NCBI GenBank assembly: GCA_964017195.1
Contig: OZ024895.1
Span: forward strand, 9,101,501 to 9,165,500
Reading direction: 5' to 3'
DNA from: Siderastrea radians
Lineage: Eukaryota > Cnidaria > Anthozoa > Scleractinia > Rhizangiidae
Length of the DNA stretch: 64,000 nucleotides
Made by a program: the position numbers and the translations under genes. This document shows, piece by piece, positions 46,848 through 57,943 of the stretch. Under the pieces are notes generated by a model. That model made no database searches and had not been told where the DNA came from. It saw nothing but the letters and a program-made list of their open reading frames with translations. Position 1 is the stretch's first letter, and each line of letters begins with the position of its first letter.

Positions 46848-48248
46848 TCATTGGAGCGAAAAATGTACTGAAGGAAAGTACGACGAGTCCTTTTGGAAGA
46901 AACTGAAAGAAGCGGTAGCTACTTTGTTAAGTTGTGGATGATTCTCTTAGTTGTTTTATAAAAACTAGATTGCGACCTCATTTCAGCTGTTGGCGTTATA
47001 CACCAACGTAAATAGCATTCGGTTGATAGCGTGACGTGGGAAAGTGTGGCCATTGTTAATTAATTCGTATGTCTCGCGAGAATTTAAAAAATAATAAATA
47101 AATGGGAATTAGCAGTGGCACATCCACAAGGTGGCTCTTCGTCCACTGTGTCCAGATCGAATTGGAATTTAGAAATGGTGGTTTTTTAGGAGAGGGGAAA
47201 ACCGGAGAGCCCGGAGAAAAACCTCTCGGAGCAAGGACCAGACCCAACAACAAACTCAACCCACATCTGACGCTGAGACCGGGACTTGAACCCGGGCCAC
47301 ATTGATTAGAGGCGAGTGCTCTCACCACTGCACCATCCCTGCTCCCAGACTACTGCTGCAGGAAACCGTCTCATTTTCATTTGTGGCCTTGAGTTAGGCA
47401 CCTGATATTCTGATTGGATGTTTGCGCATGTAATGTAAAAATCAGAGATAATAATATGAGTCTGGCTGTACCGTCGAATTCTGGAAGTAGTAGTACTAAG
47501 GGGCTGGTACTTTTGGGTATGGGGTACTTTTGGACAGCAGCACTTAAACTATGTAAGTACATGTACAGCTGTAGTTGAAAGCAAGAAACCTAATGTACAA
47601 CATAAAGACAACCGCAAAGTGCTTTATTGTCACTTCATTAGTATGAAAGGCACAAGGGTAAAAATATTAAATACAATTTTCTGTACTGTCATGATCAACA
47701 CTAGTACTTGAGCCATGTATACACAATTGTTGTTGCTTGGGAGTAGTTTTTATAGTATTTTTGGTTGAACCATAATTTTTGTCTGGGGTCCGTCAATTTC
47801 ATATGGCTCATTACTCTTTAACAGAAACGGCCCAGGTAGGGACTACTTTTGGGGCACCATTTTTTCACAATCCTACGGCAGTTTAGGGCAGGCAAAGCAC
47901 GTCTTCCAAAAAGTAAACGATCATACAGAATAAAAGAAATTAGTACTGAGGTACAATGTAGAGTGTACATGTACATAACAGGGAATGACTTCATGTCATT
48001 TCCAAAAGGTTTATTCAAAAGGAATTGAATGTCGTAGATTATTATTGTTAAATTATCTGAAACCAATAATTAACAGAACTTTATCAGCTGTCTCATGCCA
48101 AGTGTAGCAAGTGTAGTTCCTTTTGTTGTATTCCAGTAAAGCTACCCGACCCTTTAATTTACTTGAAGTAAACGATAACATGATTGTAGGTGGACAAGCT
48201 CTTTGAAAATGAGAGGTCCTATACTGAGACAACACTGCTAAAAGTCAG
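46848..48248 (+). CDS. Exons: first half of the second SEA domain
   Basis: Exon 46848-46914 (acceptor TTGCAG, donor GTAGCT) reads HWSEKCTEGKYDESFWKKL. Exon 48190-48248 reads VDKLFENERSYTETTLLKV. The latter is the counterpart of [16 protein letters not shown] at 4624-4682, with equal length and phase. The intron between holds a SINE at 47104-47345. Confidence 0.65.
47104..47345 (-). mobile_element. tRNA-derived SINE
   Basis: Minus-strand head GGGATGGTGCAGTGGTGAGAG (A box) with B box GGGTTCAAGTCCC, followed by a body with TCCGGGCTCTCCGGTTTTCC and an AT-rich end near 47100. In the intron between the first two exons of the second receptor. Confidence 0.75.
47346..48189. other. Intron, nothing recognised
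   Basis: No exon or repeat ends found. Confidence 0.4.
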
Positions 48249-49214
48249 GTGGGCAACTTTTACAGATCAAATTAGTATTAAAGTCAAATTGTCTTCACAT
48301 GATTTCATAGGGTACTCTGGTTAACTCTCGTACATTTACAAGCCAATTTCTCCAACCGAATCCACGTGCTTCCCTTTTCATTTGATCTTGTAATGCATCC
48401 TCAAACAGCGTTTGGGATACATGTATGTTGGGAAATTTTCGTGCTATACGTATGCTATACGTATGCGCTGTACAGTTGAAGAGGCAACCGCAGAAAATTT
48501 TTATCCCTTTCATACATGTATTCATTATTGTTCATTATTCGTCCCTTTTAGATACATGTATTCATTAAACGTTTTTTTCATTTTCTATATGAATTATTTC
48601 TGTATAATGCTATTTATCGTCCATTTGTGTTATTTTTTCACAGTATCACAAGTTTGAAAGGATAAATTTGATTTCAGTCGTGTAAAAAGTATTTGCGCAA
48701 ACGTAAGAATACTAATAATTTATTGGGTAGCTCTTCAGCTAATCTCGTGCTATTTGACTTCTAGTTCTAATTCAGTTTACTTTGCCTTTCCGTTATACAC
48801 AAATTCTGAAGTTGAAAAATCGCAGTAGTGTTTTACTCTGTTTTCCCTGGTAATTATTACAATGATAACCATCAGCAAGACCTAAAAATCAGAAACACAG
48901 GAAAACCAGTAATCATAACGCACAAGGGCGAGCTTTGAACCGCTGAAAATTGTTTTAGCCTGCTTAGCTGGCGGTATTGTATGCGAAGATAAAGTTTTGG
49001 TGGCGGAGCAGCCATGAGCGGCGTAAGCCGCGCGCGGCCATTCCCTTCGTGGCTCCGCCGCGGAAACAATCCCGCCAGCCACGCAGTCCATGGTTTGTTT
49101 TTAGTAATAGAATTGACAGCATTGTAGAACACAACTTGTGTTATTGTAAGGTGCAGTTCACCAACATAGAGGTCATTAGCACCATTAAAGTTGCTTTTCA
49201 ATTTCTTTATATAG

Positions 49215-49417
49215 TTGTGGAATTCTCATTGTTAATTTGGCTGTGAAGTTCACATCTATTGTTACAGAAGATTGGTTCTTTCTGTATTCCGTAATGCCAC
49301 CGAAAGTGGAACACTGGGAGGATTTTCTGTCAATGCTTCATCCATTGTTGGAATTGCACCTATTATTCCAAGTACAACCAAGCCGCCCCACAACCACAAC
49401 TACACCAAAGCCTGGTG
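49215..49417 (+). pseudogene. Exon: second half of SEA domain, two compensating frame breaks
   Basis: Opens in phase 2 with CGILIVNLAVKF, matching GSVIVSFAL of the kinase gene but lacking the serine needed for self-cleavage. From about 49270 the SEA-like reading moves to another frame (SVFRNATESGTLGGFSVNAS), and after the C run at 49386-49389 it returns (TTTTTPKPG). The exon's entry and exit phases still fit the neighbours because one loss and one gain cancel. Confidence 0.6.
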
Positions 49418-50930
49418 GTATGTTTCCACTTAAGTGTATGTATACCTTAATATAGAAACATTGTTGGGTGAAAAAGTAAAACATGAACGATTGACCCAAC
49501 AGACAATGGAAGACACTGGCATATTATAATAACACACAATGTTTTCCACATATTCTGCTCCCAAATCTTCCTGGCAATGAAAATGTCTGAAATATCAGTA
49601 AACAGAACTAAGTAGCAGTGCTGCCAGTACTGTTTTCCAAGACCTCCATCCTGTCGCTACGTTACAGTTAATCCTTTGTACCCGACATCATTTTTTCTAG
49701 GCAAAAAATATGCCTTACCTTTCGAGGTTCTCTTTGTTATAGACGTTTAATTAAAATTTCGGATAATTCTTGAATGAGAATGTACGAAATAGCCTACAAC
49801 TCTACGATTACATGCACAGGGCCCGGAGGAGTTACATTTGTACGCAAGAACTATCCTTCGTTCATCTTACCTTGTAAAATACATAACCTCGTCATTTTGA
49901 TCAATAAATTTGCCCCATGCAACCTTTTGTGAATCCAATTTGAGCGGCTTTCTTCTCGTTCCATACGCTGTATTTCTCGATCTCGATCTTTGCGCTCGCT
50001 TTTTAAGTACGCCATCGTCCCGGCGTACGCCATATTGAAAATATGCCATTTTAAAAAAATGCCATTTAAAACCGCAGACCATTCTTCCGCGGTCACCTAA
50101 CACGTTGCCCGAAGGGCAACGGCTTTTCTTCGGAAAGCTTCGCTTTCCGAACGAGGCACGAAGTGCCGAGTTTAGTGTAAGTCGATCTCAGTGATCCTTA
50201 TAGCCCACAGTAATTTGACCTGCGGTAAAAATATAGGTAACGCGAGTAACGCAAGTTCGCAGCAAATTATGTCGGTTGTCTTTCGCAAGGAAAACTAAAC
50301 GTTTTGCTCGAACTTCGCTCCTCTGGACCCTGTGTTACAAGCGGTGTTACTTGCTCCAGGATATCCACATGTCTTTACAACAGATTCAGACTACGTCCTG
50401 TGTTCCTGACCGGTGAATCCAGAATCAACATGACAGAGATCTGTAGTTATTGTTTTGTTTATCGCTGTTCATAAATATACTGAAGATTCTGGTTACATTA
50501 ATACATTTTTGGTGCTTTGCGCTGTATTATGTGGAGAGTGATAAACTTTGTCGCAGATTTTCGACCCGGTTGAAACTTGATCAATGGTTGGGTTACATTT
50601 TATTCCTTTTTCCCGAGCGGTGAAATACATTTAACTTAGCAGTTGTCCACGAGTAATAAAGCAATTAAGAAACCAACTTGAAGACTTTAAGCCGGCTAAA
50701 ACTTTCAGCAACCGATGACACTTGTTTTTCTCTATTACAGATGTATTTTTTCAAAGTCGAGAAAATTTGTTTGTTTGTTTGTTTGTTTTTTCGGGTCGGT
50801 GGTATTCTTACATGAAATGACTGTTAACAATTCTGTGAAGATAGTTTGAACCTCTCCCTTTTACATCCCTTAACTACAAACGAAGGAAGCTCCTTTCTTC
50901 CTCAGTTCCCATGCCTGAGTCAAGTCCAAA
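49418..50930. other. Intron with short palindromes
   Basis: Palindromes TTGCCCGAAGGGCAA, GGAAAGCTTCGCTTTCC and GGCACGAAGTGCC in 50104-50170 are a cluster of hairpins. (TTTG)n at 50768-50792. A small inverted-repeat stretch at 48990-49080 lies in the preceding intron. Confidence 0.5.
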
Positions 50931-50992
50931 ACTTGACCCAACCTCGTGCTCTGGAGACGGGTGCTCTACCAATTGAGCTAATCAAGGGGCAG
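50931..50992 (-). repeat. tRNA-like SINE remnant
   Basis: Minus-strand TTAGCTCAATTGGTAGAGC is a clean Pol III A box. The B-box region is degenerate and the cloverleaf does not close. Confidence 0.5.
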
Positions 50993-51031
50993 TAAAAAAT
51001 CCCACATGTATGACATCTCATTTGTTTTTAG

Positions 51032-51154
51032 ATAACAGAACTGCGATTATTGTTGGTGCTGTGGTGGGCTCTGTTGCTGTGGTGGCCATCATTGTCGCAG
51101 TTGTCATTTGGTGTGTGCATAAGAAGAAGAAACAACCTGGAAAGGGCAGTAAGG
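51032..51154 (+). CDS. Exon: transmembrane helix of the second receptor
   Basis: Phase 1-1 exon with acceptor TTTTTAG and donor GTGAGT. DNRT is followed by about 24 hydrophobic residues beginning AIIVGAVVGSVAVV and ending VVIW, then CVHKKKKQ as a stop-transfer sequence. No lesion in this exon. Confidence 0.8.
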
Positions 51155-51692
51155 GTGAGTAATGATAATCATGATAGTCCATCAAATATTTTAGCTAGCG
51201 TGTGCTGGGTCAAAATGTGTCCTTGGTTCCAAATTATGTGCTCCAACCACAATGCCTAAAACCGGGAAATATCAACTGATATTTCTGAAGTGGTATCCCT
51301 CAGATTTCAGAACTCCAGTTCAAAAACGTTGTGTGCAAACTTCAGCTTGGAAGAGCTTCTTTTTGTTTAAGAGAATTAAAAGGGAATCAACACACTTTTC
51401 GGTGATGCGAAAAACTAAACACTAAAATTCAACATCCTACGCAGCTATGTTTTTGATGCACTCGTGGATTCCAGCAAAAATATTTGAAGGAAATAAAGAT
51501 AATAACCTTTATTTGGTGGTTAACGGATGTTTGTCCTTGGACATTATCTGTTTGTCGAATCTCACAGTTTCCTTCGACACTAAGGACAATCTCGTCCTCT
51601 AACGAGGGTAACGAGGGATCTGGGAACGAGATTGCCTTAAGGACAGTGCCTTCTTTTTTTACTGCGCATACGTTCTGAGCATCTCCGGTCTA

Positions 51693-51935
51693 GGACCTGT
51701 TTCTCGAAAGTCCCGGTAACTTTTCAGGCCCAAAAAGCTATTTTATGAGCGCAAGGTTTACTTTAAAGATTCAAGATTTTGTTGACTTCCAAAGCTAAGC
51801 ATTAAAATTGAAGTTGTCAAAGCAAGTTGAGCTGGTTTGCGGGCTAAAAGTTACGCCACTCTTCTGTGGATTTTGATTTTAAAATATAACTTTGGGCCCG
51901 AAAAGTTACCGGGACTTTCGAGAAACAGACCCCTG
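51693..51935. mobile_element. MITE, left neighbour of the SGNH element
   Basis: Inverted ends GGACCTGTTTCTCGAAAGTC and complement; centre contains GCGGGCTAAAAGTTACGCC and TTAAAATATAACTTTGGGCC. Same ends as 51936-54285 and 54287-54530, directly abutting the former. Confidence 0.75.
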
Positions 51936-51980
51936 GGACCCGTTTCTCGAAAGTCCCGATAACTTTTCGGGCCCGGAAAG

Positions 51981-52646
51981 TTATTTGGGATTAGGTGCTA
52001 GAGTTAAAGTTGGCTTACCCCCATCATCTTTCTCCACCCTGAAGGTGTAATGGTCATTTGCCTGAGTAATACTACTATTTAGCAGGATGGCAAAATCTAC
52101 ATATTCATTAGCCCATATCAGTTTTTTAACCTTATCGGGCACTTGGTGTGTTAGTGAAACAGCCGCTGACAAAAAAGTGTTCTTACTTGGTGGTGAGGTT
52201 ACTGCACCGGGTAATAATGAACCAGTTACTTGCTGGATTGCTGTGTCAACAGTGTGTTGCACTGATTGGTCTGCATTGTCAGTAGGGGGAGTGGTTTCTG
52301 TTATGTCGGAACTCCCATGGACTGCTGTACCAGACCTCTGTGGAGGATCGGGAATGAACTGCACCACTGGTATTGCTGCTGACGCAGATGGTGGGACTTG
52401 GGCAACATTCTGCAAGGCGCTAGCTACCGCTGCTGTGATTGTATTTGAAAGAGTTGCCAGAGTTTCCTGGGTAAGGACCGACTGCATTGGCACCGGTACT
52501 GCAGGGGAGTTATCCTGGGACCCTGACTGGATCGGTTGAAGGAGTGATGGGTGCGGGTGCCCTGGCGTTTCTGAAGGTGTTTTGCTTACCACTCGACGCC
52601 TCTTGGCCACTCTGCTTAAGTGGCTTTGTGTTGTTTTAGGAGGCAT
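51981..52646 (-). CDS. MPPK-type ORF of the TIR element
   Basis: 221 codons. Basic start (MPPKTTQSHLSRVAKRRRVV) like a nuclear or DNA-binding tail, then a long low-complexity middle rich in P, S, T, Q and V, and a folded-looking C-terminus (VPDKVKKLIWANEYVDFAIL). The last part resembles short conserved blocks in gag- or recombinase-associated ORFs of animal mobile elements as I remember them, but I cannot name the family. The stop codon lies inside the terminal repeat, so the ORF may be a truncated version of a longer protein. Confidence 0.5.
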   Translation of the reverse strand: MPPKTTQSHLSRVAKRRRVVSKTPSETPGHPHPSLLQPIQSGSQDNSPAVPVPMQSVLTQETLATLSNTITAAVASALQNVAQVPPSASAAIPVVQFIPDPPQRSGTAVHGSSDITETTPPTDNADQSVQHTVDTAIQQVTGSLLPGAVTSPPSKNTFLSAAVSLTHQVPDKVKKLIWANEYVDFAILLNSSITQANDHYTFRVEKDDGGKPTLTLAPNPK

Positions 52647-53146
52647 TCTGGCAACGAAAATAAACTTTTAGGGCGTATTATGAGTGTAAACAGGAAAAAG
52701 TAGCGCAAAGCTCCGCTTAGAGCTTGGAAGGACAGTGGTAAACCGTGCATACATGAAACAATAGCCAAAAAATTGGTGCCCTTGAGCCACACAACAACAA
52801 AATAGGACGACATAAACATATGGCCCATAAAATTCTATCACACCACAAGGATGTAATAGGCATACATAATGATGCAACAGCATAACCTGGTACATGAATG
52901 GCCCAGAGCAGTATTGCTCCCGCCGAATAAGTATCATGACCCATGCTGACAAAAGCCAAAAACTGTACGTCCATAACAAACAAATGTGTGGTGACAATAA
53001 GGGCCCAAAACAAAGTCTTGGCCAATAATAACAAATGGCTGCAACAAAGCACATGGTGCCTGGTATCCTATTAAGGATAGTCCACATAAAATTATGCAGC
53101 ACGAATTATAAAGGCCGAATTTATACTGAAAATCCTAACATTGGTA

Positions 53147-53753
53147 TTAACCCTTTTGAACGTGGGACAGTGCCCACAAAATGGCACCCCTATAGCTTCG
53201 GTAAAGGGCCTTGTTTCCCATATAGTTTAAGTGAATGCGGTCGCGGTCATATACTGCATTATTCGTCGGCTGAATCAAACCACGATGCTGCCAACACTTC
53301 GCGACTGATACTCCACGTAATAATTCCTTCAGGTGATCATTCATTTGTGTGGCCTTTTCATTATATCCGTCGAAAGGCTCCTTCTGTCGTGCGATGGCTT
53401 CACAAACAATTACAAATCGCAATTTCAGGTCTTTGAGTAAAAGCTCTGTTAAAGCGACTATGGAAAGCGCGATAGTCTCGGGGTCGTTGTCCTTGTCACA
53501 TAGATCATTCGATCCAAGTTCGAGGATAACAATGTGGGGGGCGGCACTGCGAATGTCATCGAGATCATACTTGATTGTTTTGTCCACTGTTCGCCCTCCT
53601 TTCCCGTGAAAAACTACCGAACAGACCTTTGCCAATCCTAAGTTGAGGTCAAAAGATCCGTCGGAATGTTTTTGGGCCGCAAAATCTTCCAATCTGCGTA
53701 CAAATGAATGCCCTTAATACAAGCGTACGTGGTTTCGGGTTCGCAGCCGCCAT
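53147..53753 (-). pseudogene. SGNH/GDSL-type hydrolase, one frame break near the start
   Basis: Main open part 53692-53147. Block I is read just upstream in the same frame as GHSFVRRLEDF (nucleophile serine), after a stop; the probable ATG at 53753 (MAAANPKPRTLVL) is in another frame, so one base seems lost near 53715. Block III is ILELGSNDLC (asparagine) and block V is DRDRIHLNYMG (aspartate and histidine). All SGNH catalytic residues are therefore present. Family members hydrolyse esters; the role in a mobile element is unknown. Confidence 0.72.
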
Positions 53754-54286
53754 GTGACTCGAGCGACGGTAATGCAGTGGCGATGAAAACTAATAAACAC
53801 AGCCTACTTTATATCTGGTTGTCCTTTGAATCAATGTCCAGCTCTTCTCTTCGTCCGTTGGAAAAGAGAAAGTTGGGAATTCTGGCCGTGTAGTTCTCCT
53901 GTGTAAAAATACTCGCAGAAGAAAATGCAAAAATGCTTGCCCTGCACCGAAGCTAAAATGAAAGAGGCCTACAACCACATGCTCAGAAGCCTAAATATAA
54001 ACCTGTTAAAGTCCCGGATGTGACACCATCCGGGGTAATTAATTGCAAGGCAGGCTGCACAAATTTATTTATTCCCTTTGGTAATAAATGTTATTTATGT
54101 GCGCGATGTTTACATTAAAGACTCAAATTTTGTTGGTTTTAAAAGCTGAGTAATAAAATTCTAAGTTAATAAAACAATTCGGGCTGAAATGCGGGCTGAA
54201 AACTATGCCAACGTTCTATAGATTTTGATTTTAAAATATAGCTCCGGGCCCAAAAAGTTACCAGGACTTTCGACAAACGGGCCCCT

Positions 54287-54530
54287 GGGGTCCGCTTCTC
54301 GAAAGTCCCGGTAATTTTTCGGGCCCGGAGCTACATTTTAAAATCAAATCTATAGAATAGTGGAGTAGCTTTTAGCCCACATACCAGCTCAACTTGTTCC
54401 GTCAACTTCAATTTTAATGCTTAGCTTTAAAAGTCAACAAAATTTTAAATCTTTAAGGTAAGCCTTGCGCTCATAAAATAGCTTTCCGGGCCCGAAAAAT
54501 TGCCGAGACTTTCGAGAAACGGGCCCCAGG
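54287..54530. mobile_element. MITE, right neighbour of the SGNH element
   Basis: Ends TCCGCTTCTCGAAAGTCCCGG and ACTTTCGAGAAACGGGCCCC. Internal GCTTTTAGCCCACATACCAGC matches the left MITE in inverse orientation. Confidence 0.72.
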
Positions 54531-54542
54531 TCCAAGATACTC

Positions 54543-55440
54543 GGGTTTCTAAAGGAATTTGCCTTCTAATACAAAGGTATTTTTGCTCGGTTTATGACTA
54601 CCGTAGAACCCCGGTACCTCGAACTGGGATAACTCGAACTCCCCCGCTAACTCGAACTAAGTCCCATTTCCATTGGATTTGACCCCACTTTTCAGTCATT
54701 TTTGCTCAGTTAATTCGAACTCGGATAACTCGAATTCCCCGCTAACTCGAACTAAATGTGGTTTCCTTTGATCAAAATTTACTCCGATATCTCGAATTCT
54801 GGTTCTTGCAACTCATCACGGATGCCCATTGAAATATCCCATTAGCTCTTCTTGACGTGTAATCGGATTAGCTCGGATTTGAATACTAAAACTAACACTA
54901 ACAGTCATTTCCCGATCTTATGATCTTGAGCATCTGAGTTACATTCACAGTACTGTATCAAGAAAAGAATACATAATCGTTTTTACAGTTTCTGACGGGA
55001 TTAAGCTTAATTTGCACTGTACTGTATACTGAAGTGCTGAAAAATCAGTAAACTATCAATTATTAACCTGACAAATTGAATATTCAATCGACCCCGATAA
55101 GTCGAATCCCCGCTAACTCGAACTGTTTCAGATTTCTCGTTACCGGGGTTCTACTGTATGTGTGAAAAGCAGATCTTAGCAAGGGCTATCAGAATCCAGA
55201 AAGAAAATAGGGTGTAACCACGCATTTTTCAGAGATGATTGAGCTAAAATTTTGAAAGAAAATGCCATACACTGTTTGTATTTTGAAGCGTTTTTCGAAT
55301 TATGGTTGCTTAATTATCTCTGAAAAAAGTGTGGTTACCCACATTTTTGATTTTCGATTCCACTAACCAAGATCTGCTTTTTCACCATAGTCATAACCTT
55401 CGTAAAAATTCCTCTGTATTACGAGGCATCGTCCTTAATT
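54543..55440. mobile_element. Palindromic MITE, interrupted by a pogo-type insertion
   Basis: Matches 61193-61502 in the same orientation once 54601-55156 is removed. Core arms GCAGATCTTAGCAAGGGCTA and its imperfect complement AAGATCTGCTTTTTC fold back on each other. Confidence 0.78.
54601..55156. mobile_element. pogo/Tigger-type MITE with TA target duplication
   Basis: Ends CCGTAGAACCCCGG and CCGGGGTTCTACTG; TA at 54599-54600 and 55157-55158. Subterminal ACTCGAACT/AGTTCGA motifs recur several times. At 61236 the related MITE has an uninterrupted GACTATGTG, the empty site. Confidence 0.85.
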
Positions 55441-56092
55441 CTCGGATAAAGACAAAGATCCCTGTACATTTTCGCTCCAAATAAAGGTTATTTATTTACC
55501 AAATAGATGATGGTTTTTCCTTTTGTATGAAATAATATTGCACGCTTGAGGTCTAGAAAAACTGGTGCCGAATACATAACAGAAAAATGCTGGAGGCTGT
55601 TTACAAGGAAGGGCCAACTACAGAAACGAACGCACTAGCAATGAACTACACCTTATACAAGCTGAAATAACTTTTCCCTATTTTTCTGCGATGCTAAAGA
55701 AAAGAAAAACTTCTGGAAGGTTTGCAAAAGCAAAGTTGGGCCGTTTGGTTTAGTTGGTCTTCACTGGAAAAGTTGTCAGCTTCTTTCTTAGTTTTGAGCC
55801 GGATGGAGGAAAGCAAATTCGACCTTGGCTTCGTACTTTGCAATTCCGCAGAATTCTTTGCAATTCTCTAGATGTAATTGGACGATCTTTTCTTACCTCA
55901 TTCGCTTCCGACCTTCGTCTTGGTTTGCTAGAAAATCGCCATCACTACATGTATTTGTTGGCAAAGATGGTTTGCCCTTGAATTATGATATAGATATTAT
56001 TCTTGTTGTGTTTGCCTCAAATAAAGTTTCTGTTATCTTAAATGAGTAGAAAAGGCGTATTAGGGGTAGAAATCCTTATTTATGTCAGTTAT
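55441..56092. other. Intron, nothing recognised
   Basis: No repeat ends or exons found. Confidence 0.4.
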
Positions 56093-56096
56093 TTAA

Positions 56097-56677
56097 CCGT
56101 ATTCAGACCGGGGGGGGGGGGCGATTGTGCCCGCACTGACTTTGGACGTTTATAAATTTTTTCATCAGTAAGCAAGCTAAACCCACCAAACTTGGTGACT
56201 TTTCCTTAAATTTATCTGGGAACAATTTGGCGTTGCAAGTGCTTGTCAATCAAGTTTAATGTTACCATAGCAACCTCTTTTTGACAGGCTGGTTTTTCAG
56301 AGTTTTAAATTTTAACCTTTTCATTGAAAAATTATAACTTTTCTGAAGTAAATTTTACATTTTTATATCATTTTCGTGTTCTTTTATTGATTCCGGATAC
56401 TTTTTGGTCAATTTTGGCAAATTTCAAAGGTTCTGAAAAAAAGAAGAAATCCAAGATGGCGGATCCAAGATGGCCGCCATTTTAGAACCTGAGGTAATTG
56501 TTACGTCATATGACGTCATCAGCTTATGTTGCGGACCTCAAGGGAGACATTATTAAACGTAGTATCTGCCCTCCAAGTTTCGTTTTCATAGCTTCAATAT
56601 TCTCGGGGGTAAGAGGTGGTGGCCGAATCAGCCCCCCCCGGTCCCAGAAGACCCAAAAAAGCCCGGTCTGAATAGGG
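56097..56677. mobile_element. piggyBac-type MITE (TTAA target site)
   Basis: Termini CCGTATTCAGACCGGG and CCCGGTCTGAATAGGG, flanked by TTAA (56093-56096, 56678-56681). Internal GATGGCGGATCCAAGATGGC and TGACGTCATC. Related in design to 14816-15413. Confidence 0.82.
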
Positions 56678-56689
56678 TTAAGTGAGTCA

Positions 56690-56765
56690 CCGATGGGAAT
56701 CGAACCTATTACTTATTGCACATCCGTCGGATGTCCTTACCACTTAGCTGTACTCGTAACGAATC
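56690..56765 (-). repeat. tRNA-like remnant
   Basis: Minus-strand CAGCTAAGTGGTAAGGAC (A box) and GGTTCGATTCCC (B box). The anticodon arm is two bases too short, so a tRNA-derived repeat or pseudogene rather than a working tRNA. Confidence 0.5.
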
Positions 56766-57060
56766 GTTTGGAGCTGGTTCATATTAACTTCGTTCATATG
56801 TGGCAGTCGCTGTATTTTGCTTGGATCAGCATTGCCAACTGGTGTTAACATTGCCACAGGAACGAAGTAATGAAATTACACTAAAAAAAATCTGAGTTCC
56901 CCAAAGACCGTGACACCCGTCGGAGGCTCTGTCCACTTAGTAGCAAGCATACGAGTAAGCGCAAAGGATGTCGATGCACATACAGTCGCATGTAGACGAA
57001 TTGAGTATACGATGTGACTCTTTACAGTTTTGATTTGCCTTTTTTGTTTGTTTTGTTAAG

Positions 57061-57943
57061 AAGTCGGTGATGATCAAGCTGCAGGTCAAGGGAAGTAAGT
57101 ATATTGCTATTCTTTGTTCATTCTTTTAGCATTCACACTACCTCTTTTCTATCTTGTCCCGTTAAAAAGGCTCTTTCTGCGGAGCTGATTATGAAACACA
57201 AAATGGGGTAGTTCTCAGTGTGGTGCCCTTCTAGCGCTATTTCGAAGGTTGAATGAACGGGTAAAGGTAACGATAAATGTAGGTAAATGTAAAGTTGCAC
57301 ACAAGCTACAAGCTTCCCCCACACAACCGGATTTATCCCCGGTTTCTGTAGCATGGAGCCCCAGCCCACTCCTGCTGGATGGGACGCTAGTTTCTCGCGA
57401 GGTTATCCCGATTAAGTTGTCGCCGGAACATATTTATAGCCCTGGGATGGGAGAGACAGCGTGGAGTGGAGTAGAGTTTCTTGGCTAAGGCAAGGTTTGT
57501 AACCACCGACCCATCATACCTGTATGTTAAATCGATAGCGTTGTAAATAAGGCAGGAGTTTTGGGGTCTTTGTAGGTTTAGGTATGAAGAAGTACAAAGT
57601 GGCTGATCACACACAGATTTGTGTGTGGCTGACATCGATGAAGGGATTAAATTTTTAGGGACATACGTTCATCAGATGACTTGACGCACTGAGGTTTGCG
57701 TGTTCATTACTTTCTACCTGTAATTTTTGTTGTTGTTTTTTTGTTTTTCAGGAGTGGAGCTCCTGCATCTGCGGCTCCTGGTCTAAATAACAGTGGCTAT
57801 TTTGATGCGGGATCTGCCGCAGGTTATGCTACTGCGTCTGGATTGCCACCGGCGAAGCCACCTTCAAAAAAACAAAACAAGCAAGAGAAGGGGACGAGAA
57901 GCCACCATCGAATACTTACAATCAAGTGGAGAGATCACGCAAG
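57061..57943 (+). pseudogene. Exons: cytoplasmic tail, part 1, with a one-base loss
   Basis: Exon 57061-57094 (EVGDDQAAGQG) joins 57752-57943 in phase 2. The second reads SGAPASAAPGL, SGYFDAGSAAGYATASG and PPAKPPSKKQNKQEK, all small-residue and proline-rich. At GGGG 57890-57893 the meaningful frame shifts: beyond it EKPPSNTYNQVERSR is readable only if one G is missing from the run. Then the exon would end in phase 0, matching the last exon. Confidence 0.6.
57095..57751. other. Intron with a decayed dispersed repeat
   Basis: 57280-57480 has GGTTATCCCGATTAAGTTG and a CCTGGGATGGGAGAGACAG segment that looks like a common dispersed repeat, but no second copy is in the window. Confidence 0.3.

Larger units (their letters stand above)
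51936..54285 (-). mobile_element. TIR element carrying an SGNH hydrolase and a second ORF
   Basis: About 2.35 kb with inverted ends GGACCCGTTTCTCGAAAGTC and ACTTTCGACAAACGGGCCCC. Both ORFs are on the minus strand. It is flanked on each side by a short MITE with the same ends, so three units stand in a row. No DDE transposase is seen. It lies between the membrane exon and tail exons of the second receptor. Confidence 0.68.

Noticed and set aside
52087..52539. 150-codon plus-strand open frame
   Set aside because: Antisense shadow of the MPPK ORF, whose composition and start context are more sensible.
52668..53102. 144-codon minus-strand open frame rich in aromatic and cysteine residues
   Set aside because: Composition looks non-coding; overlapping frame is also open; no motif.
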